A DNA stretch of 64,000 bases from Prorocentrum cordatum (Eukaryota > Sar > Dinophyceae > Prorocentrales > Prorocentraceae): contig CAUYUJ010001725.1 in the NCBI GenBank assembly GCA_963575745.1, positions 1-64,000 on the forward strand, in the 5' to 3' direction. Positions 50,547 through 60,760 of this stretch are shown piece after piece. Under the pieces are notes generated by a model. The model worked only from the letters and a program-made list of their open reading frames with translations, was not told the origin of the DNA and ran no database searches. The position numbers were made by a program, and so were the translations under genes. The stretch's first letter is position 1. Every line of letters starts with the position of its first letter.

Positions 50547-50658
50547 TCCCCGCCCTTCGAGGTTGCGCGTCGGTTCAAGAAGGACATAGAGGTCGAGGCC
50601 ATGTCGGAGGCGGAGGCGGAGGCCAAGGGCATCATGCGATGGCCAGTCTGGCGGGGAG
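50547..50658 (+). CDS. exon-like island, charged protein segment
   Basis: 37 codons reading PFEVARRFKKDIEVEAM, then SEAEAEAKGIMRWPVWRG, with strong G/C third-position bias. Preceded by a pyrimidine-rich stretch ending CTCGAG (acceptor-like, 50544-50545) and followed by G|GTAGGG (donor at 50659). A predicted helical, acidic/basic segment; no domain identified. Among the best exon candidates of the window. Confidence 0.4.
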
Positions 50659-50685
50659 GTAGGGGGAGGGCAGCGTCTGCTTGGG

Positions 50686-50827
50686 CGAGAAGGGAGTCGT
50701 GTTCGGTCAGCCCGTGGGCAGTGTCCAGCTGCCTGGCGGCAGTCCCGCCGCCGTGATAGCGCAGCAAGACGAGGGCTTCAGTCGGACGGGGCTAGGGCGA
50801 AGACGAATCCGCTCCGGAACGCTCTGA
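50686..50827 (+). CDS. possible terminal coding segment
   Basis: In a different frame from 50547-50658, an open segment reads EKGVVFGQPVGSVQLPGG, then SPAAVIAQQDEGF, ending at TGA 50825-50827. The gap to the previous island is too short for an intron, so if both are real the region is a frame-broken relic. Confidence 0.2.
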
Positions 50828-50981
50828 GAAGGCCGCGGCGCCCGTGCCCGAGACACTCGCCAGAGCCGCCGGATCCCAGAGAGTCTCGATTTAGCATCAC
50901 CCGAATGTACTGATGTGATGGGCCCATTTTCCACCACCGCTACCACATGTAGGACGCGGAGAAGGAGGGATGGGGAGGTCC

Positions 50982-51120
50982 TTCTCTTCCTCCTCCTCCT
51001 CCTCCTCCTCCTCCTCGTCCTCGTCCTCCCTCCTCCTCCTCTTCCTCCGTCCTCCTCCTCCTCCTCCTCCTCCTCCTCCTCCTCCTCCTCCTCCTCCTCC
51101 TCCTCCTCCTCCTCCCTCTC
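50982..51120. repeat. (CCT)n polypyrimidine tract
   Basis: CCT with CGT interruptions, pure from 51052 to 51115. Confidence 0.95.
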
Positions 51121-51313
51121 CTACCCGTGGCAGTGGTGGTGGAACATCGGCCCACCGTTCCTCCTCGTCCTGGCTCCTCCTCGCTCCAGGGATCGGAGAG
51201 GGCAGCGGGGCCGCCAAATCCCGCGCCTCCGCCCTCTCCGCGGTGGGGGGCGCCCGCCGCCCCGGCCACAGATGCTCGCCTCGGAGCCCTGAGCAGGGCG
51301 CGCCCCAGAAGAG

Positions 51314-51477
51314 TCAGGAGGGAAAGAAACGCACAGACACAATGAATCGTCGATTCCCCAGGAAAATATGGGAAAATATGGGAGGTGGGGGGGAAGACAA
51401 GAGCCCAGAAGATATGGGAAAGTATGGGGACTCCTGTTATTTGTGTGTATTTATTTGTGTGTCCTGGGGCCCCTTCA
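51314..51477 (+). repeat. H-family dispersed repeat
   Basis: CAGGAGGGAAAGAAACGCAC, TATGGGAAAATATGGGAG, TTTATTTGTGTGTCCTGGGG. It abuts the minus-strand coding fragment that follows, suggesting it truncated it. Confidence 0.8.
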
Positions 51478-51479
51478 AA

Positions 51480-52055
51480 GAGGTCCGCGGTGTGGCGGTA
51501 TGGGAATCGTAGGTCGAAGAGGGGAAGTTTTTTTTTTTGCCCCCGCGGGGCCGAACCGTTTACACAACCACGCCACGTGCCTGTGGAGGAGGACACCCTC
51601 TGCGCCGCCTCCTCAGCCTGAGCTCGCAGGCTCGAAGCTTGCCTCCGACCAGTCTGGAGGAGACCCGTCATCGCAAGTTGGCGCACAGTCACCTCCTCAG
51701 GTGGCGGAGGCGCGGCAGCGTAGCACAAGTTGGTGACTCCTCTCCGAGAAGTCACAGTCCCCTCCGCTTGCAGATCGCTGGAGTGAGGCAAAACACCGTC
51801 GCAAATTTTGCGCAAGCTGGTCACACCTCCAGCAAGCTTGCGTTGCTGGGACTCTCGTCCCAGCAGGCGGCATCTTCGAGACGTACATGCTCCACATACC
51901 GTACAGAAGAAAAAACACTTTTCATCAGTGCCCTGGATCACAGTGCAATAGGCCAGGGAATGACCAAGAGACAAGTCGAGCGTTTTCTTCCAAGTCTTGG
52001 ACATACCTTTACATCCGAGCACCGGTCTCGAGGCACCATCATTCGAGAGGGTTAA
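51480..52055 (-). pseudogene. coding fragment with CxxCG motif
   Basis: About 190 minus-strand codons remain open within a longer frame, with varied composition. The core DEKCFFFCTVCGACTSRRC (Cys codons at 51903-51905 and 51894-51896) has the CxxCG knuckle of a zinc-ribbon-like motif, followed by an LLGR segment and a short Leu/Arg/Gly-rich helix-like stretch. I associate this arrangement with dinoflagellate repeat-encoded proteins, but cannot name the family. Truncated on one side by an H repeat (51314-51477) and on the other by a tandem repeat (52056). The plus strand is also open (51537-52055). Confidence 0.35.
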
Positions 52056-52355
52056 AATCTGAGGCAAGGCTGGCATGTGGGCCTTCGGTGGAGCTCCCCA
52101 TGGAGCCAGGAAGCGTGGGAGGGGTGGGCCAATACAGGGTGCGGCGGCCGCATGCGAGCGATGGTATCTAGGCATTCGGTGGAGTTCCCGATGGGGCCAT
52201 GAAACGTGTGAGCGGTGTGACCGTAAAAATTGGTGTTGCAGCTGCATGCGAGCGCTGGCATCTGGGCCTTCGGTCCCTATGGGGCCACGAAACGTGTGAG
52301 GGGTGTTCCAAATGGGTGCGGCGGCCGCATGCGAGCGCTGGAATCTCTGAGGGGT
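52056..52355. repeat. ~95-bp tandem repeat, three units
   Basis: Units share CATGCGAGCG(A/C)TGG, GGCCTTCGGTGGAG-like and GGGGCCA(T/C)GAAACGTGTG. Later units are shortened. Confidence 0.8.
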
Positions 52356-52394
52356 TATGCCGAGAGGTTATGCGAGGGGTTATTCCGAGGAGGA

Positions 52395-52690
52395 TGGGGA
52401 GGGGGGATGATGATGACAATGCTGATGCTGCTGATGATGAGGAGGAGGATGGATGATGATGATGGTGGTGAGGAGGAGGGGAAAAGCAGCCGGCTGGACC
52501 GGCAGGAAAGTCAGCCTTCCTCCATCCCCTTCTCATACTCTTCCTCCTCCTGCCCCCGTTCTTCCTCGTCGTCGTCCTCCTCCTTATCATGGTCGTCATC
52601 CCTCCTCCCCTTCCTCCTCATAACCGCCCCTCATCATCATCACCATCATCCATCATCCTCCTCCTCCTCCTCCTCCTCCTCCTCCTCCTC

Positions 52691-52762
<72 letters not shown>

Positions 52763-52920
52763 CATCCTTATCCTCATTCTCATCCTCATCGTCATCGTCA
52801 TCGTCATCGTCATCATCCTCATCCTCATCCTCATCATCATCAGCATTATCATCAGCATCATCCATAATCTATTATCATCATAATTGTCATCATCCGCAGC
52901 ATCATCATCGCCATCTTGAT
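52395..52920. repeat. (GAT)n then (CAT)n and (TCC)n arrays
   Basis: GAT at 52405-52470 on the plus strand, TCC at 52655-52695, CAT at 52696-52760 and CATCCT/CGTCAT to 52920. The GAT and CAT blocks form an inverted pair. Confidence 0.95.
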
Positions 52921-53009
52921 CCCTCCTCCCGATCCTGCTCGTCATCATCGCCAGCATCATCAATCAAGTGGCGAATGGATGTTGATAGACAACGCATGGC
53001 GTTGCCCCG

Positions 53010-53130
53010 ATGGTGAGGAGGAGGAGGAGGAGGAGGAGGAGGAGGAGGGGCAGGAGGAGGACCAGGACAGATAATGATAGTGATGGTGGTGATGATGAGG
53101 AGGGATGATGGTGACGACGATGAGGAGGGG
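53010..53130. repeat. (GGA)n and GATG-rich tract
   Basis: GGA at 53013-53052, then GAT/GGTGAT mixture. Confidence 0.9.
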
Positions 53131-53393
53131 GAGTAGGGGGGTGAGGATGTTGATAATGTCCTTCATAATGAGGATAAAGGAAGGGAGAGAGAAAGGGAGA
53201 AGGGAAGCGCAAAACACACACTAGCCACCTACACAAAGATGCCACTCTTATTTTGTAAGTCCCATGCCAGGTAATTTGCCTTGCTTGAGCTCTTGCCAGA
53301 TAATTTGCCTTGCCCTTTCTGTTGTTTTCAATCTGGGCGTTTCTCCTTCGCTTGCGGCCTCCGTGGCCCGTCCTCGTGCCCCAGGACCAAGAA

Positions 53394-53397
<4 letters not shown>

Positions 53398-53424
<27 letters not shown>
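53398..53424. repeat. (AT)n microsatellite
   Basis: Short pure AT run. Confidence 0.95.
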
Positions 53425-53662
53425 GACGAGAAGCTGTCGTCGCAGAAGGGAGGTCAGGGTGACTTCTCGGGGTGTCCCTGTAGCGTGGTGAATGGCTGGG
53501 AGAGTTGGGCGGCAGGGAGGCGGGCAAGTGGCATGGGCAGCGGCGGGAGCAGAAGTAGCTGGAGCCCGCAGACGCTTAAAACTAAGAGCCTATAAATATT
53601 GAAATCCTAAAAGCCCTTCCGCCGCCCTTAAGTCCCTCCTTCGGCCGCCCCCCCCCATTTTG

Positions 53663-54060
53663 GCGCACCCCTCACGCAGATCCTTGCCCTCGGAGCGCCA
53701 GGAATGGCGTTCTGGGAGGATCTGCAAATCCCAGGGTGCGCCCCTCACGCAGATCCTTGGTCTCGGAGCGCCAGGAATGGCGCCGGGCGCCCCCGCGGCG
53801 GGCGAGGCGGCCGCGGGCGCTGCGGCCCTCCCTCTGGGAGCTCGCGGGAGGGCGGCCCGGCGGACGCGGGGTGGCGCGCCGACCCTTCGGCGGCGCAGGC
53901 GGCCGCCGGCCAGCTGGGCGGTGCGCCCACGGCGACCGCGGGGGGCCCTGCGTCGCACAGGGACTCGCGTCAATAAGCGTGGATTTTGCGTGCAACCTCT
54001 CCGCCGCTGGGCGGCGTCCCTGCATCGCACAGGGACTCGCGTCAAAAAACGTGGTTCTTC
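53663..54060. repeat. two pairs of 72-75 bp direct repeats
   Basis: CCCTCACGCAGATCCTTG ... GGAGCGCCAGGAATGGCG occurs at 53663 and 53738. GCACAGGGACTCGCGTCAA occurs at about 53955 and 54027. The GC-rich island at 53704-53979 lies between and within them. Confidence 0.85.
53704..53979 (+). CDS. exon-like island within direct repeats
   Basis: One of three open plus frames. Its last part (GGPADAGWRADPSAAQ, then AAAGQLGGAPTATAGG) has strong G/C third positions before a TAA at about 53977. The first part overlaps the direct repeat. No domain recognised; GC-rich chance frame remains possible. Confidence 0.2.
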
Positions 54061-54365
54061 AAATCGCGTCGTCACGCGCGCGGGCCGCATCGCCGTTGCA
54101 GCCGCGTCCCAGGTGTCTTTGCGCGGCCGCGTCGTCGTCTCTTTGAAAACAATATCAACGTCGTCGTCATCGGTGTCGTCCTCGTCGTCGTTTTGCGAGT
54201 CGCGCGTTGACACCGCATCGAGATCAATATGTCTTGGGTCATGGGTGGGTGGGACACGGTCATGTGGGCTGCAAGTTTGGGCTAGTGGCCTTAAACCCCT
54301 AAGCCCCGAACCCATCTACCCATATGTTGGGCGCTGTATGTGCAGGCCTTCCAGATCGGGTCCGT
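54061..54365. other. unassigned stretch
   Basis: Contains a short (GTC)n/(CGT)n-rich segment near 54150-54195. Nothing else recognised. Confidence 0.5.
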
Positions 54366-54527
54366 GAAGATGGGGTCCGAAGGTCGCGCCGCATCGCCAT
54401 GCCTCGGCGATGCAGTTCGATGTGGATCACGATGTTCTCCACGCCGACGGCGCAGATGCATCGCCGAAATTAGCAACGCATCGCCGATGCATCGCGGGCA
54501 CATTGGGCGATGCGGCGCGATCTTCAA
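54366..54527. mobile_element. J-family foldback, copy 2
   Basis: About 160 bp. GGTCGCGCCGCATCGCC at left against GGGCGATGCGGCGCGATC at right, with CGCCGATGCATCGCGGG inside. Outer GATGGGGTCCGAAGG is present only at left. Confidence 0.7.
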
Positions 54528-54939
54528 GCAAAACAACTACCCTTAGGTCTTTGGGAGGGGACCCAAGTTAGGAGGGGCAAGCACATTAGGACATCTTTAA
54601 TAGCCTTGGACCTCAGTTAGGCAACGAATTCATTATTGGACTTAGGGGTTGTATGATGCTTAATGGGCCATACTATCCTAATACATTCAGGAGGCTTCTG
54701 GTACTCGAGAAAAGAAGCCGTCGCATGTCTGGGTTCTGGCAGGAGCTCCCCCGTGACGAAGTTCGATTGGCAGTGGTCCGGCGACGAGGAGGCGTGGATA
54801 CTCGATGGCGAGGCGCGGGCGACGCTCGGGCTGCCGCGCTCACCCTTTGCCCAGGACGGGCCTCTCTGCGTCAGCGAGCGTTCGGTGATCGCAGATTTGC
54901 CAGATCGGCAAGTGCTCCCTGAGATCCCAGACCCCCTCG
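54528..54939. other. unassigned stretch
   Basis: AT-richer until 54700, then mixed. A plus ORF (54653-54922) has no recognised motif. Confidence 0.4.
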
Positions 54940-55085
54940 AGTCATGACAGAATCACGACGGAAGGTTTTTCGTTGCTTTTGTTTCGGCATCGGGGGGCCC
55001 TTGCCGGGCCTCGGGACCCCCAGGGAGTGGGTCGAGACTTCTGGGGGTCGACGTCATGACAAAATTCATGACGTCGAGGGTCTGA
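54940..55085 (+). repeat. E-family dispersed repeat
   Basis: AATCACGACGGAAGGTTTTT, CCTTGCCGGGCCTCGGGACC, GGTCGAGACTTCTGGGGGTC, GACGTCATGAC. Confidence 0.75.
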
Positions 55086-55094
55086 GATGCGTCG

Positions 55095-55220
55095 TAATGT
55101 TGTCGATTACCATCACTGATCGATCAGGCTCCAAATCTGCAGTGGAAAAACAGGGCCTGGGGTGCTGGTCGCGATATGCTACGATGACGCGTTTTTTCGT
55201 GACGTCGGATCTCAGGGCTC
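55095..55220 (-). repeat. T-family dispersed repeat
   Basis: Reverse complement ends with the family start (TGAGATCCGACGTCACG-like) and contains CTGATCGATCAG and GGAGCC words. Diverged. Confidence 0.5.
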
Positions 55221-55264
55221 GGTGAGTTGAGGCGGCTTCTCCCAGTCCGTCGGAGGCCTAGAGG

Positions 55265-55442
55265 TTGACACCAACACCAATATCGGCGTTGTGTCTCCAC
55301 CGAGGGAAGGGTATCCCAATCTCGGTCATGGATGGTGGTAATACTCTGGCTTCCAAGGCGGCCGAAAGATAATCACCATCACCGAAATGTAGGATCATCT
55401 GCCCCTTGTGGAGGCAACGCCCTGTGTTGGTGTTGGTGTCAA
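55265..55442. mobile_element. Y foldback element
   Basis: 178 bp. Perfect 16-base terminal inverted repeats TTGACACCAACACCAA (55265-55280) and TTGGTGTTGGTGTCAA (55427-55442), with imperfect extension (GGCGTTG). Single copy in window; 9 bases from the A MITE that follows. Confidence 0.75.
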
Positions 55443-55451
55443 TTCCCAATA

Positions 55452-55646
55452 GGGGAACCAAAAATGACATAAACATAAAAACTCGGAGGTCCGCGCGGAT
55501 ATCTCGGATCGGCGTTGGGGCCCCCCGGCGGCGCCTCGGGCGCCGCACCCGGCGCGCTCCGCGCGCCAGGGAGGGGGGTCCAGTGCCGATCCGAGAAATC
55601 CGCGCGGACCTCAGAGTTTTTATGTTTATGCCATTTTTTGTTTCCC
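55452..55646 (+). mobile_element. A-family MITE, full length with TA duplication
   Basis: 195 bp. GGGGAACCAAAAATGACAT at left, ATGCCATTTTTTGTTTCCC at right, core hairpins GGCGGCGCC-TCG-GGCGCCGC(A) then CGGCGCGC-TCC-GCGCGCC(A). Flanked by TA (55450-55451 and 55647-55648). Confidence 0.9.
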
Positions 55647-55648
55647 TA

Positions 55649-55974
55649 GCTGGCGGCCGTCCCCTCCCTGACCTGGAGGGGCAGCCAATGCATGTAGCTA
55701 GGCGTCCCTGCTCTCCTCGTCCACTCTCTCATGCTCCTTCTCCCCTTCATCCTCCTCCTGCTTGTATGTCATCTGCGGAACCTGCATGGTGCCAGTGACT
55801 ACCCGAGCCTCCACGTCCGCGGGTGTTCGGAGAGGCTCGCCGGGCCAGCTCGCACATCTCCCAGTCGGCGCGAGCGCTCCGTGGCGTGGCGCCTCGGACG
55901 CGCTCCGCTGCTGGCTCGGCCGCGTGCCAGGCCCGGCACGGCGCGGGTCGGCGGTGTTCGGTGGTGGGGCCTTG
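55649..55974. other. unassigned stretch
   Basis: Mixed GC-rich sequence between A and F elements. Open frames, none convincing. Confidence 0.5.
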
Positions 55975-56174
55975 ATCGGGCCGAACGAAAGGGAGGAATT
56001 GGGAAAGGGGGGGTTACGAAATCTGCTGCATGCAGCTGGTTTCGGCCCCACCGAGGGGCCCATTCCTCGATACATAGCCGCCTCCGGCGCCAGGAGGCGC
56101 CGGGAAAAATCAGCTACGCGTGAGCTGATTCTCAAACCCCCCCGTTGCTATCCCCCCCTTTCGCCCGGCCCGAT
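55975..56174. mobile_element. F-family foldback, copy 3
   Basis: 200 bp. ATCGGGCCGAACGAAAGGG at left, CCTTTCGCCCGGCCCGAT at right, flanked by TTG at 55972-55974 and 56175-56177. Internal GCTGCATGCAGC, GGCGCCAGGAGGCGCC and TCAGCTACGCGTGAGCTGA palindromes. Confidence 0.8.
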
Positions 56175-56178
56175 TTGA

Positions 56179-56329
56179 GTCGGGCACGTCCCTCTGCAGG
56201 AGGAATATTCCCAAACAGAAACAATTGTCCGGGGACGATGTTTCGACTATGCTGGACAATTTTGGAATCTTGTTCGACTCTTGTTTGGGTTGTCGCCAAG
56301 CATACGCCTGCAGAAGGACATGCCCGACC
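56179..56329. mobile_element. C-family MITE
   Basis: 151 bp. GTCGGGCACGTCCCTCTGCA at left, TGCAGAAGGACATGCCCGAC at right. Flanks TGA and TAA. Begins 4 bases after the F element. Confidence 0.8.
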
Positions 56330-56755
56330 TAAGTGTGACCTGAGAACGCACGGCAGCGGGACACCTCCCTTGGGTCCCATTCCCAGACCTCCAGCACCCG
56401 CTCTGCCTGTTGGAGAGTATCCGCAGCAGCATCCATCGTTCAGTGCGTGGGACTCCGCCGAGGCCTCGACCTCAACACGCTGTTCATAACGCCATGGTGC
56501 CATTTTTGGGGGGTGGGGATCTGCCATGACGCCCGTCCACGGACAGGGAAAGACCCAGCGTAATGGGCAGGGGTGGGTGGGAGGGGTATGTTGTCAGATA
56601 TGATGCGAGCGCGTTTGGTTTGGCTGCAATACTTTCCTGACTCTCCTACACTTCGTGCTGCTGCCCATTTTCCCAACCCTTTTGTGTTGGGTTCATGTTT
56701 TGAACAGGGCATTGTGGTATCCCCTCCTCCTTCTCCTCACCCCTCCTCCTGTACT
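56330..56755. other. unassigned stretch
   Basis: Mixed sequence preceding the satellite. Nothing recognised. Confidence 0.5.
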
Positions 56756-58485
56756 GCTCCCTGGGTAGCTGCGACGTGCGCAACTGTCGTCACTTTCGTG
56801 GGCTCCTGGGAGGTCCAGCGTAGTGGAGGTGCACGCGCATCCAGACGAGACCTCGCGGCTCCCTGGGTGGTTGCGAGCCGCGCAGCTGGTTGTCGCCATT
56901 GTCGTGGGCTCCTGGGAGGTCCAGCGCAGTGGAGGTGTACTCGCCATCCAGACGAGACCTCGCGGCTCTCTGGGAAGCTGCTCCAGACGCCACTCCGCGG
57001 CTCCTTGGGAAGCTGCGAGCTGTGCAGAGGTCGACACATTTTGTGTGGGATTTTTGGAGGTCCATCGGAGTGGAGGTGTACTCGCCATGCAGACGAGACC
57101 TCGCGGCTCCCTGGGTGTTTGCGAGCCGCGCAGCTGGTTGTCGCCATTGTCGTGGGCTCTCGGGAGGTCCAGCGGAGTGGAGGTGTACGCGCATCCAGAC
57201 GCCACCTCGCGGCTCCTTGGGAAGCTGCTACGCAACCTCGCGGCTCCTTGGGAAGCTGCGAACTGCGCAGATGTCGACACGTTTTGTGCGGGATCGTTGG
57301 AGGGCCAGCGCAGTGGAATGTGTACTCGCAGTGCAGACGAGACCTCGCGGCTCCCTGGGTGGCTGCGAGCTGCGCAGTTGTCGCCACGTTCGTGGGTTAT
57401 TGGGAGGTCCAGCGAAGTGGAGGTGTACGCGCATTCAGACGGGACCCCTGGCTTCCTGGGTGGTTGCGGATTGCGCAATTGTTTCCGTTCTCGTGTTTTT
57501 GTTCGGGAGGTCTGGCGGAGTTGAGGTGTACGCACATCCAGGCGATAGTTCGCGGTTCGTTGTGTGGGTTATTGAGGTGTACGAGCATCCAGACGAGACT
57601 TCGCGGTTCATTTACGCGAATCCAGACGAGATTTCGCAGCTCTTTTGGTGGTTGTGGATTGCGCAAGTGTCGCCATTCTCGTGCGCTCGTGGAACTTCCG
57701 CGGAGTGCAGATGTACGCGCATCCAGACGAGACCTCGCGGCTTCTTGGGTGGTTGCGAATTGCACAGTTGTCTCCTAAGAGGTCCAGTGGAGAGGAGGTG
57801 TACGCGCATCCAGACGAGACTTCGCATCCAGGCAATACCTCGCAGCTCCCTGTGTGTTTGCGAACTGCGCAGTTGGTTGCCATCTCTGTCGTTGGCTCCT
57901 GGGAGGTTCAGCGGAGCGGAGGTGTACGCACATCCAGAGGAGACCTCGCGGTTCTTTGGGAATCTGCGAGTTGGGCAGTTGTCGCCATTGTCGTAGGTTC
58001 TTAGAAGTGGAATGGAGGTGTGCGCGCATCCAGGCGATATTGCGCGGCTCCCTGGGTGGTTGCGAGCTGCGCAGTTGTCGCCACGATTGTGGGCTCTTGG
58101 GAGGTCCAGCGAAGTGGAGGTATACGCGCAGCCAGACGAGACCTCGCGGTTCCTTGGGTGGTTGCGGACTGCGCGATTGTCGCCACGTGTGTGGGTTCTT
58201 GGGAGGTCCAGCGGAGTGGAGGTGTACGCGCATGCAGGCCACTTCGCGGCTCTTTGGGTGGTTGTGAATTGCGGCGCGGAGGCAGCGCAGGTCTTTTCGA
58301 GACCTCGCGGCCCCGTGGTTGGCTTCGATTTGCGCAGCTGTCGCCACTTTCGTGGGCTCCTGGGAGGAACGGCCGAGGTGAGGGCACCGCAGATCACTTT
58401 TAGGCCTCGCAGCTCCTTTGGGGACCTCGGATTGCGCAGCGGTCGCCACTTTCGTGGGCTACTGGGAGGCACGGCGGAGCGCAGG
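56756..58485 (+). repeat. ~103-bp satellite array, about 16 units
   Basis: Units begin CTCCCTGGGTGG, run through GTTGCGAGCTGCGCAG, TTGTCGCCA, TTCGTGGGCTCCTGGGAGGT and CCAGCGNAGTGGAGGTGTAC, and end GCATCCAGACGAGACCTCGC. Unit length is about 103-107 bp with internally deleted variants (for example around 57190-57260). Because the period is not a multiple of three, the same peptide motifs appear in successive frames, giving several overlapping ORFs on both strands that are not independent genes. Confidence 0.95.
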
Positions 58486-58720
58486 GCGCCCATATGGCGC
58501 GTGCCCATTTGGCGCGTGGCGCCGTCGCGTTATTTCGCGCGCGACGCCACTGCATCACGGAGAGCGGAGCGCCACAACGTCACGTAGCGCACGGCGCTGT
58601 CCTCAGTGGCCACTCCTGCGCAGGTGTGGGGGGCGCGCGCGGCCCGACGATATTAGCCGAGCAGTGTCAGAGTGCTGCAGCTTTCTCAGTGCGTTCTTTT
58701 GTTTGTATGGAGCGTTCACG

Positions 58721-58888
58721 CAGTGGAGACCCATGCCAAGAAACACCCTTCTTGCCTCCAGGGTGTCCTGGGTTCCTGGGGTTTCGATCGTTTTGCTCTG
58801 GAAAGCGCGACGTTCCCGCACAAAAAATCGATGGACGTCCTGGGGGCTCAGGGTCGGGTTTCTTGTGGAAGGTTTCTGGTGGACTGGC
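58721..58888 (+). repeat. D-family repeat, copy 4
   Basis: CAGTGGAGACCCATGCCAAG, CTTGCCTCCAGGGTG, GATGGACGTCCTGGGGG, AAGGTTTCTGGTGG. Confidence 0.8.
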
Positions 58889-59310
58889 CTCCACAGCATG
58901 GAGCGTTCATACCACTAGTCGCCTTCCGTGGAGAACGGGCTGGTCCCGTCTCGGGAACTTTCCGAGGGGATTTGTGGCACGAGAAACCGCCTTTCCAGCT
59001 GCGCTTGAAGCCTCAAGCTCGGAGGTGTGGGGGGGGGGGCCTCGTTGCGCTGCTCGTGGCGGCATGGCGGCCTGAGCTCCCCGCCCCGAGGTGGCGAGCC
59101 GGGCTGGGCCAGGCTCGAGGGGGCCGGCAGGCTCCCAGGAGCATGCGATGGGGGCTCCCCGTCCTCAGCGAGGAGGAAGGGCGGGGGGGGGGTTCTCGCT
59201 GGGAGGCCGGCCACTCGGCCCGGACCCCGTGCTCCGCGCCAGCGGCCTCCCTGCCCCCTTCCTTCCTCTCCTTCGCTCAAGCTCGCCCAGGGCCACAGAA
59301 GCTGCCGTCG
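58889..59310. other. unassigned GC-rich stretch
   Basis: Part of a 587-codon plus frame (58672-60435) that begins inside a D repeat and has no recognisable domain; regarded as fortuitous. Confidence 0.5.
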
Positions 59311-59376
59311 GCTGCCTCCCCCTTCCTCCTCCTCCTCCCCCTCCTCCTCCTACATTTCTACATTTCTCGCTATGCA

Positions 59377-59480
59377 GCGTCTTGTCGCGCGCCCCGCGGG
59401 CGCGGAGCGCGCCGCAGCGGCCCTCCAGGGCCGTGCGGGCACTCGGACAGCGGCCCCGGGAACCCGACCCCGAGGAAAGC
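59377..59480 (+). CDS. exon-like island, unknown protein
   Basis: After a CTCC tract (59320-59355) and the acceptor-like TCTCGCTATGCAG, a frame reads RLVARPAGAERAAAALQGRA and onward with mostly G/C third positions. Alanine/arginine-rich. 3' limit uncertain. No domain recognised. Confidence 0.3.
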
Positions 59481-59552
59481 AGAGGGAACCAGGGACCAAG
59501 TTAAACCTCAGCGGAGGGAAAAGGGGGGCCGGGTTTCAGCAAAAAGAAAAAA

Positions 59553-59699
59553 GGGGGCCCGTCAGGGCCCACGGGCGGGCGCCGCGCGCGCCCGCGCCCG
59601 CGGGCGTCAGGCAGCGCGGCGCACGGCCAGGCCGTCGGCCTCTTTGTGGGCAGGCGGCCGCGTGGTGGCGGCTGGGCTCCCTTCGGCGCCTCGCGCTGA
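59553..59699 (+). CDS. possible terminal exon, unknown protein
   Basis: Open frame ending at TGA 59697-59699, containing ASGSAAHGQAVGLFVGRRP and then WAPFGASR. G/C-rich third positions. The acceptor is not obvious. The last codons coincide with the CTTCGGCGCCTCGCGCTG word that recurs downstream. Confidence 0.25.
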   Translation, partial: GGPSGPTGGRRARPRPRASGSAAHGQAVGLFVGRRPRGGGWAPFGASR

Positions 59700-59925
59700 G
59701 CCCAGCCGCCGTGGGGTCTTCGGGTGGCTGGCTGCCCCCAGCTGCGGCGGCCTCCACCCTTCGGCGCAGCGCGCTGTGGAGGCTCGCCGAGCCGCTCGTG
59801 GGCTCCAGCGGGTCTGCAGCGGCTGCTCTCGTCATCATGCCGATCGGGCCAGCTGGCCTCGGCCCCTCGCATGCCACGCGAGGGCGACGGGGATGCACCC
59901 TTCGGCGCCTCGCGCTGTGTATCCC
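59680..59925. repeat. CTTCGGCGCCTCGCGCTG recurrent word
   Basis: CCCTTCGGCGC(C/A)(T/G)CGCGCTG occurs three times (about 59680, 59758 and 59899) at uneven spacing. Confidence 0.6.
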
Positions 59926-60756
59926 TCGCCGAGGGGCACGCCGCCCCTTTCGTCGAGTACTCCATGTTGTGAGCCTGCAGTGCTACCTGACACTGTGGTG
60001 CTCGAACTTGTATCCCTCGTCCTAGCCGTGCTGGACGGGTTGGTACTCCTGCTTGATCCAGTCCAGTCGTGCTGGTCGTACTGGTACTCACTAGCCGTAG
60101 TATCCGATGTCGTCAGTCATGCCGCCCCCGCCTCTGCAGTACAGGAGGATGCTGATTTCGGGGGATGTAGATGGCGGTCGTTTGTAGGGCTGAGTGCAGG
60201 GTGTGGAGCGTGCTGGTCAGGTCGTTGGGGGTCGGATCGTTGCTGGTGTTGCGTTGGTTGTGGGCTTCCCAGGCCTCCATGCACCGACTTCAAGTGGGGG
60301 TCTTGGCTGTCCCACCTCGTCCCGCTATGGCTAGGGGTCACAGTGCCCTCGGTGGGGGCGAACCCCAGGCCTGGTACTGTCGTCGGAGTGGGATGTCTCG
60401 GCTGTCCTGTGCTTCGCCCTCGGGCGCTCGGGTAGCTCCTCCTTCTCCATGGGAATGGTGGGGGTGGCGAGCTAGGGCGGACCGCGGGGGCGCAGGTAGT
60501 GTCCGTCCTACCCCCCCCCTGCCCCTCACCATCCCCGCTGGTGGGCGCGGGAAGTACTCGTCCTTCCCCCCCGCCCTTCGAGCCCGTCTCGAAGTTTGAT
60601 CCTCACCAGGACAGCGTTGACTTGACAAGAGGTGTGCGGGGTCGTGCTGGGCATGCTGTCGATGTCGGTCAGTAGTACGACGGCGGCGTATGGACCGCCC
60701 GCTGCCAGCCAGCTGGCGCCCTCCAAGTTGTGGTAGCCAGTCGCCGCCAGGGTACT
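59926..60756. other. unassigned stretch
   Basis: GT-rich on the plus strand to 60350, then mixed. No repeat family matched. Could include the distal 3' region of the LINE. Confidence 0.4.
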
Positions 60757-60760
60757 CACA

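Noticed and set aside
58672-60435. 587-codon plus-strand ORF
   Set aside because: Starts inside a dispersed D repeat, crosses a CTCC tract, shows no domain, and is one of several long open frames expected at this GC content.
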